DNA from: Dysgonamonadaceae bacterium
Lineage (GTDB): Bacteria > Bacteroidota > Bacteroidia > Bacteroidales > Azobacteroidaceae
Direction of reading: 5' to 3'
Length of the DNA stretch: 7,801 nt
Assembly (NCBI GenBank): GCA_031276105.1
Contig: JAISNS010000321.1
Location: forward strand, 1-7,801
In this document: in pieces, positions 6,270 to 7,801 of the stretch
Numbering within the stretch: position 1 is the stretch's first letter
Layout of the letters: each line of letters begins with the position of its first letter
Notes under the pieces: generated by a model
Seen by the model: the letters and a program-made list of their open reading frames with translations, nothing else
Database searches by the model: none
What the model was told of the DNA's origin: nothing
Translations under genes and position numbers: made by a program

Positions 6270-7331
6270 TCAGATTTCGTCTTTTGTTAAATCCAGTTTT
6301 TCATTATCCGATCCGCGTTCAAAATATTGTTTTCGCAACGGATTAGCGTATATTTCTTTATCAACCATCCGATTATGAGTTAAATCCGCTGCGAGGTAGA
6401 GAGCGTTCCGGAAAGAATTTTCCGGACACAGGTTTTTACCGGCTAATTCGTAAGCAACCCCCTGATCGGGAGCTGTTGCGATTACCGGTAATCCGGCTGT
6501 ATAATAAACTCCTTCGCCTGAAGTGATTGAACGGAACGGAATTAAAGCTTGATCGTAATACATAGCCATGATAGCGTCGAATTTCCGGTAATCGTCCGAA
6601 GCGAACAATTTATCTGCCGCATAGGGTCCGAAACAGCAAATTCCGGCTTCGGAAGCCGCAGTCAGCGCAGGAGCAATGACGTCCTGTTCTTCTTTTCCCC
6701 ATTGTTCTTTATGTTCCGTTCCGGGATTGAGCGAAAGGACAGCGATTCGCGGAGAAGTTACAATAAAATCGTGTATCAGCGTGTTGTGCAGTAATTTGAT
6801 TTTTTCCGTCAAGCTATTCACAGACAAAGAAGCCGGAACATCCGCCAGCGGTATTTTTCCGGTTGCCAAAGCGATGCGTAAATTGTCGTATATCAACATT
6901 TTTAAGGTCTGTTTTCCTTCGCCGACTTCCGATTGGATCACCGTTTCCGGATCATCGATCGCCGGCGCCGTCAGCAGTGCATGGATGCTTCCTCCTTTCA
7001 AATCAGCAATTGCTTTTCGCAAAGCGGTTTCGGCAGCTTCCGCTCCTTCTTTTGTTTGTCGGGAAAGCTCGACCATCAGTTCATCGCTGACGGAATTAAC
7101 CAGATTTATCCGGTTTACATGAATATCCCGGACATTGCCGACAATATTGATATTTATGGGCGAAAAATCGAGCGCTTTTCTATGATAAGCCAAAATTTTA
7201 GAAGATCCATATATAACCGGAATACAAAATTCAAGGATGCGGACATCTTCCAACGTTTTAAGTATCAACTCATAGCCGACGCCGTTAATATCGCCTTGAG
7301 TAATACCTATTTTTATCAATTTATCATTCAT
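6270..7331 (-). CDS. divergent PdxA-like protein lacking the metal-binding histidines
   Basis: A 353-residue homologue of 4-hydroxythreonine-4-phosphate dehydrogenase, the NAD-dependent pyridoxal-phosphate pathway enzyme. Length and framework match Bacteroides PdxA: GITQGDINGVGYELILK (9-25), PVIYGSSK (38-45), RIAVLSLNP (195-203), GPYAAD (235-240), and NPLRKQYFE (330-338). The catalytic set is gone, however. The TTH position (His166 in E. coli) reads ATGK with Gly158; NPHAG reads NPGTE with Gly204; YHDQG reads YYDQA with Tyr259; the HG of the substrate loop reads DQG with Gln290; and the PGHTE segment is missing, with only VGEGK (136-140) nearby. So all three metal ligands are replaced while the reading frame is intact. 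It is probably not an active PdxA. As first gene of the run it may have a new role, or be a binding or regulatory relative. ATG 7331 fits the family start. Confidence 0.85.
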   Translation of the reverse strand: MNDKLIKIGITQGDINGVGYELILKTLEDVRILEFCIPVIYGSSKILAYHRKALDFSPININIVGNVRDIHVNRINLVNSVSDELMVELSRQTKEGAEAAETALRKAIADLKGGSIHALLTAPAIDDPETVIQSEVGEGKQTLKMLIYDNLRIALATGKIPLADVPASLSVNSLTEKIKLLHNTLIHDFIVTSPRIAVLSLNPGTEHKEQWGKEEQDVIAPALTAASEAGICCFGPYAADKLFASDDYRKFDAIMAMYYDQALIPFRSITSGEGVYYTAGLPVIATAPDQGVAYELAGKNLCPENSFRNALYLAADLTHNRMVDKEIYANPLRKQYFERGSDNEKLDLTKDEI

Positions 7332-7359
7332 AGAATCTTTTTTTCTTATATGAAAGGTG

Positions 7360-7367
7360 CAAATTTA
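7360..7367 (-). promoter_or_regulatory. possible -7 box of the pdxA-like/inositol-lipid operon
   Basis: On the minus strand TAAATTTG (7367-7360) matches the Bacteroidota -7 consensus TAnnTTTG exactly and sits 29-36 bp before the ATG at 7331. The expected -33 TTTG about 20 bp upstream is poor (TGTC at 7391-7388), so the promoter may be weak or need an activator. No TAnnTTTG box was found in the 57-bp gap before the fusion gene or the 74-bp gap before MIP synthase. This may therefore be the only promoter for the run. Confidence 0.45.
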
Positions 7368-7460
7368 CAACTTTTTTACTTAATAACGACATATCAACGA
7401 TAAATTTAAATTGCGGCAGGGTTTTGTGCAAAGTATAATTTTAAAAAATATTGCTTTTCA

Positions 7461-7492
7461 TTTGCATAATCCGATTAAACAAATTACATTTG
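7461..7492 (+). promoter_or_regulatory. Bacteroidota-type promoter for the AC-repeat gene
   Basis: TTTG (7461-7464) is followed by 20 bp and then TACATTTG (7485-7492). This is an exact match to the -33 and -7 consensus TTTG-N19-21-TAnnTTTG. Transcription would begin near 7497, giving a leader of about 27 nt before the ATG at 7524. The leader is A-rich with no Shine-Dalgarno, normal for the phylum. It is divergent from the pdxA-like gene, the two start codons being 192 bp apart. Confidence 0.75.
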
Positions 7493-7523
7493 CAGCGGTT
7501 TTTGAAAAATAACAACAACGAGT

Positions 7524-7712
<189 letters not shown>

Positions 7713-7801
7713 AAAGCGCAAAGGAACAAAGAAATACGGGATTAGCCAAGAGATTATCCCCAAAATTACGTTTCGTTTTACCAATACGCAGATGACACGG
7801 A

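Noticed and set aside
7429..7437. A second -7 box for the pdxA-like gene at CAAAGTATA
   Set aside because: The spacing between CAAA and TA is wrong for the consensus, and it is about 100 bp from the start codon.

Overview
The window reads as a chromosomal segment of a Bacteroidota bacterium, most likely order Bacteroidales. Overall GC is moderate (about 40%). Two places match the Bacteroidota promoter pattern (TTTG, 20 bp, TAnnTTTG or one mismatch from it). Starts lack strong Shine-Dalgarno sequences, and the proteins resemble Bacteroides-type families. No tRNA, rRNA, CRISPR array or insertion sequence was seen, and no gene-free stretch exceeds 300 bases.

Layout, left to right. (1) Positions 1-541, minus strand: a small toxin-antitoxin-like pair. 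A 48-residue basic protein (329-475) is followed after 5 bp by a VapC-type PIN-domain protein (323 to the left edge, C-terminus cut off). A good promoter lies at 510-541. (2) Positions 647-7331, minus strand: six genes in one direction. In transcription order they are a divergent PdxA-like protein (7331-6270), a nucleotidyltransferase/ATP-grasp fusion (6212-4542), a CDP-alcohol phosphatidyltransferase (4558-3644), a HAD-superfamily protein (3637-2918), a myo-inositol-1-phosphate synthase (2843-1545) and a PlsC-like acyltransferase (1483-647). (3) Positions 7332-7523: a divergent promoter region. (4) Positions 7524-7801, plus strand: the start of a gene with a good promoter, interrupted at codon 26 by a perfect (AC)40 microsatellite.

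The central four genes look like a bacterial inositol-phospholipid cluster of the type described in Bacteroides thetaiotaomicron (from memory, BT_1522-BT_1526). MIP synthase makes inositol 3-phosphate from glucose 6-phosphate. The CDP-alcohol phosphatidyltransferase would join inositol phosphate to a CDP-activated lipid. A phosphatase would then be needed to give phosphatidylinositol. The nucleotidyltransferase/ATP-grasp fusion has no assigned step and may activate or modify the headgroup. The acyltransferase would supply or remodel acyl chains.

The points most worth following are these: the leading PdxA-like protein has lost all three metal-binding histidines of PdxA; the HAD protein lacks the usual second motif-I aspartate although it is the only phosphatase-like gene present; a terminator-like hairpin sits inside the gene run just before the acyltransferase; and the right-edge gene has the architecture of a phase-variable locus.
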